This document shows, piece after piece, positions 63,165 through 64,000 of a stretch of 64,000 nt of DNA. Both the position numbers and the translations under genes were made by a program. Each line of letters begins with the position of its first letter. The stretch's first letter is position 1. The DNA is from Caballeronia sp031450805 (GTDB lineage Bacteria > Pseudomonadota > Gammaproteobacteria > Burkholderiales > Burkholderiaceae), in the NCBI RefSeq assembly GCF_031450805.1, contig NZ_JARTVY010000001.1:682001-746000 (forward strand). The letters run 5' to 3'. The notes beneath the pieces are model-generated. The model worked only from the letters and a program-made list of their open reading frames with translations. It was not told the DNA's origin and did not search any database.

Positions 63165-64000
63165 TCACACTCCCGATGCCGATGGTGCCTTCTGGTGCCA
63201 GTCGGTCGCGCGCTGGAACGCATCGGCGACCTGGAGCATCCGGGCTTCGTTGAAATAGTTGCCGACGATCTGCAAGCCGACCGGGCGATTCGCGTTCGCG
63301 CCCGCGCCGAAACCGCACGGCACGCTCATGCCGGGCAGGCCCGCGAGGCTGACCGACAGCGTGTAGATATCGGCGAGATACATCTGAACGGGATCGTCGG
63401 TCTTCTCGCCGAGATTCCAGGCCACCGACGGCGCGACCGGCCCCATGATGACATCGCACTGCTTGAACGCTTCCTGAAAGTCGCGCGCGATGATGCGGCG
63501 AATCTTCTGCGCCTGCAGATAGTACGCATCGTAATAGCCATGCGAGAGCACGTAAGTGCCGACGAGAATCCGGCGCTTCACTTCCGGCCCGAAGCCTTCG
63601 GCGCGCGACTTCTTGTACATGTCGAGCAGATCGGTGTAGTGCGCGGCGCGATGACCGTAGCGCACGCCGTCGAAGCGCGACAAATTCGACGATGCTTCAG
63701 CAGGCGCAATGATGTAGTACACCGGAATCGAAAGCTCGGTCTTTGGCAGCGATACATCCACGAGCGTCGCGCCGAGCGTTTCGTAGGCTTTCAGCGCGGC
63801 TTCGATGGAGGCGCGCACGTCGTCGGCGAGGCCCGCGCCGAAGTACTCCTTCGGCAGGCCGATGCGCAGGCCGGCGAGCGGCTTCGCAGCGTCGTCGCCA
63901 CTCCACGTTGCGCCGAGATGGCGCGTGTAATCCTCGTTCTCGCGCTGCAGGCTCGTGGAGTCGCGCTCGTCGAAGCCGGCCATCGCGTTGAGAAGCAGCG
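63165..64000 (-). CDS. gatA: Glutamyl-tRNA(Gln) amidotransferase subunit A, 3' part
   Basis: The window holds the C-terminal 278 or so codons of an amidase-signature protein; the start lies beyond base 64000. LLNAMAGFDERDSTSL continues across the edge, then GLRIGLPKEYFG, YYIIAPAEASSNLSRFDGVRYGHRA and PCGFGAGANANRPVGLQIVG, all standard for GatA. The Ser-Ser-Lys catalytic residues are upstream and not visible. It supplies ammonia to GatB. gatB follows after two bases. Confidence 0.95.
   Translation of the reverse strand, partial: LLLNAMAGFDERDSTSLQRENEDYTRHLGATWSGDDAAKPLAGLRIGLPKEYFGAGLADDVRASIEAALKAYETLGATLVDVSLPKTELSIPVYYIIAPAEASSNLSRFDGVRYGHRAAHYTDLLDMYKKSRAEGFGPEVKRRILVGTYVLSHGYYDAYYLQAQKIRRIIARDFQEAFKQCDVIMGPVAPSVAWNLGEKTDDPVQMYLADIYTLSVSLAGLPGMSVPCGFGAGANANRPVGLQIVGNYFNEARMLQVADAFQRATDWHQKAPSASGV

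Overview
The window is a high-GC chromosomal segment from a Burkholderiaceae bacterium, most likely of the Paraburkholderia/Caballeronia/Burkholderia group. The signs are the RegB/RegA pair, metX-metW, gatB-gatA, an argB/pyrimidine 5'-nucleotidase pair, a Burkholderia-type porin and dense codon use with long antisense shadow frames. Most of it is core metabolism. One accessory patch, about 16.6-24.2 kb, differs in composition and carries type VI secretion (T6SS) cargo genes. No transposase, integrase, tRNA, rRNA or CRISPR array was seen.

Layout. 0-4.3 kb: cation/Ca2+ antiporter, orphan peptide-binding protein and an MBL-fold hydrolase. 4.4-10.4 kb: a compact rightward run of MerR regulator, aceK, beta-carbonic anhydrase, thiolase, SDR, GST and YchJ-like protein, headed by a dyad that could bind the MerR protein. 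10.7-16.5 kb: a secreted alpha/beta hydrolase, then the complete bioA-bioF-bioD-bioB operon. 16.6-23.0 kb, all leftward: vgrG, a 389-residue unknown protein (candidate effector), a 307-residue exported protein (candidate immunity factor), a second nearly identical copy of that protein, and a PAAR gene. A vgrG/effector remnant separates the two copies, and a 1126-bp direct repeat underlies the duplication. A small exported DUF4952-like protein lies just beyond.

24.3-33 kb: orphan sulfate-binding protein, small hydrolase, then VOC protein, GhrA-type reductase, HMG-CoA lyase, YbaK deacylase, DUF1289-MaoC fusion and a second MBL hydrolase. A fluoroacetate-dehalogenase-type enzyme and a nitronate-monooxygenase-type flavoprotein then diverge from a shared promoter region with a palindromic operator, followed by a porin. 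34-42 kb: bile-acid-symporter-like transporter, a PIG-L deacetylase with an altered metal motif, a LacI regulator/AGE epimerase/PfkB kinase operon, small unknown proteins and a GST. 42.5-53.8 kb: single-chain indolepyruvate ferredoxin oxidoreductase, EAL phosphodiesterase with a YkuI-like sensor, Na+/H+ antiporter, uracil-type permease, a candidate small RNA, RegA, RegB and a CWC cysteine-rich protein.

54-64 kb: argB, pyrimidine nucleotidase, a SAM-II-type riboswitch ahead of metX-metW, ampG, an M48 protease, xthA, a PPK2 kinase, gatB and the 3' part of gatA, cut by the window edge.

Functional links. Biotin synthesis is complete from bioA to bioB. Methionine synthesis appears to be under SAM feedback at the RNA level. 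Acyl-CoA and leucine-type catabolism (thiolase, HMG-CoA lyase) is linked with the glyoxylate-bypass switch AceK through a MerR-headed operon. The T6SS patch is a secretion-tip cassette whose candidate immunity gene has been duplicated with debris of its partner. It is the best candidate in the window for undescribed biology.
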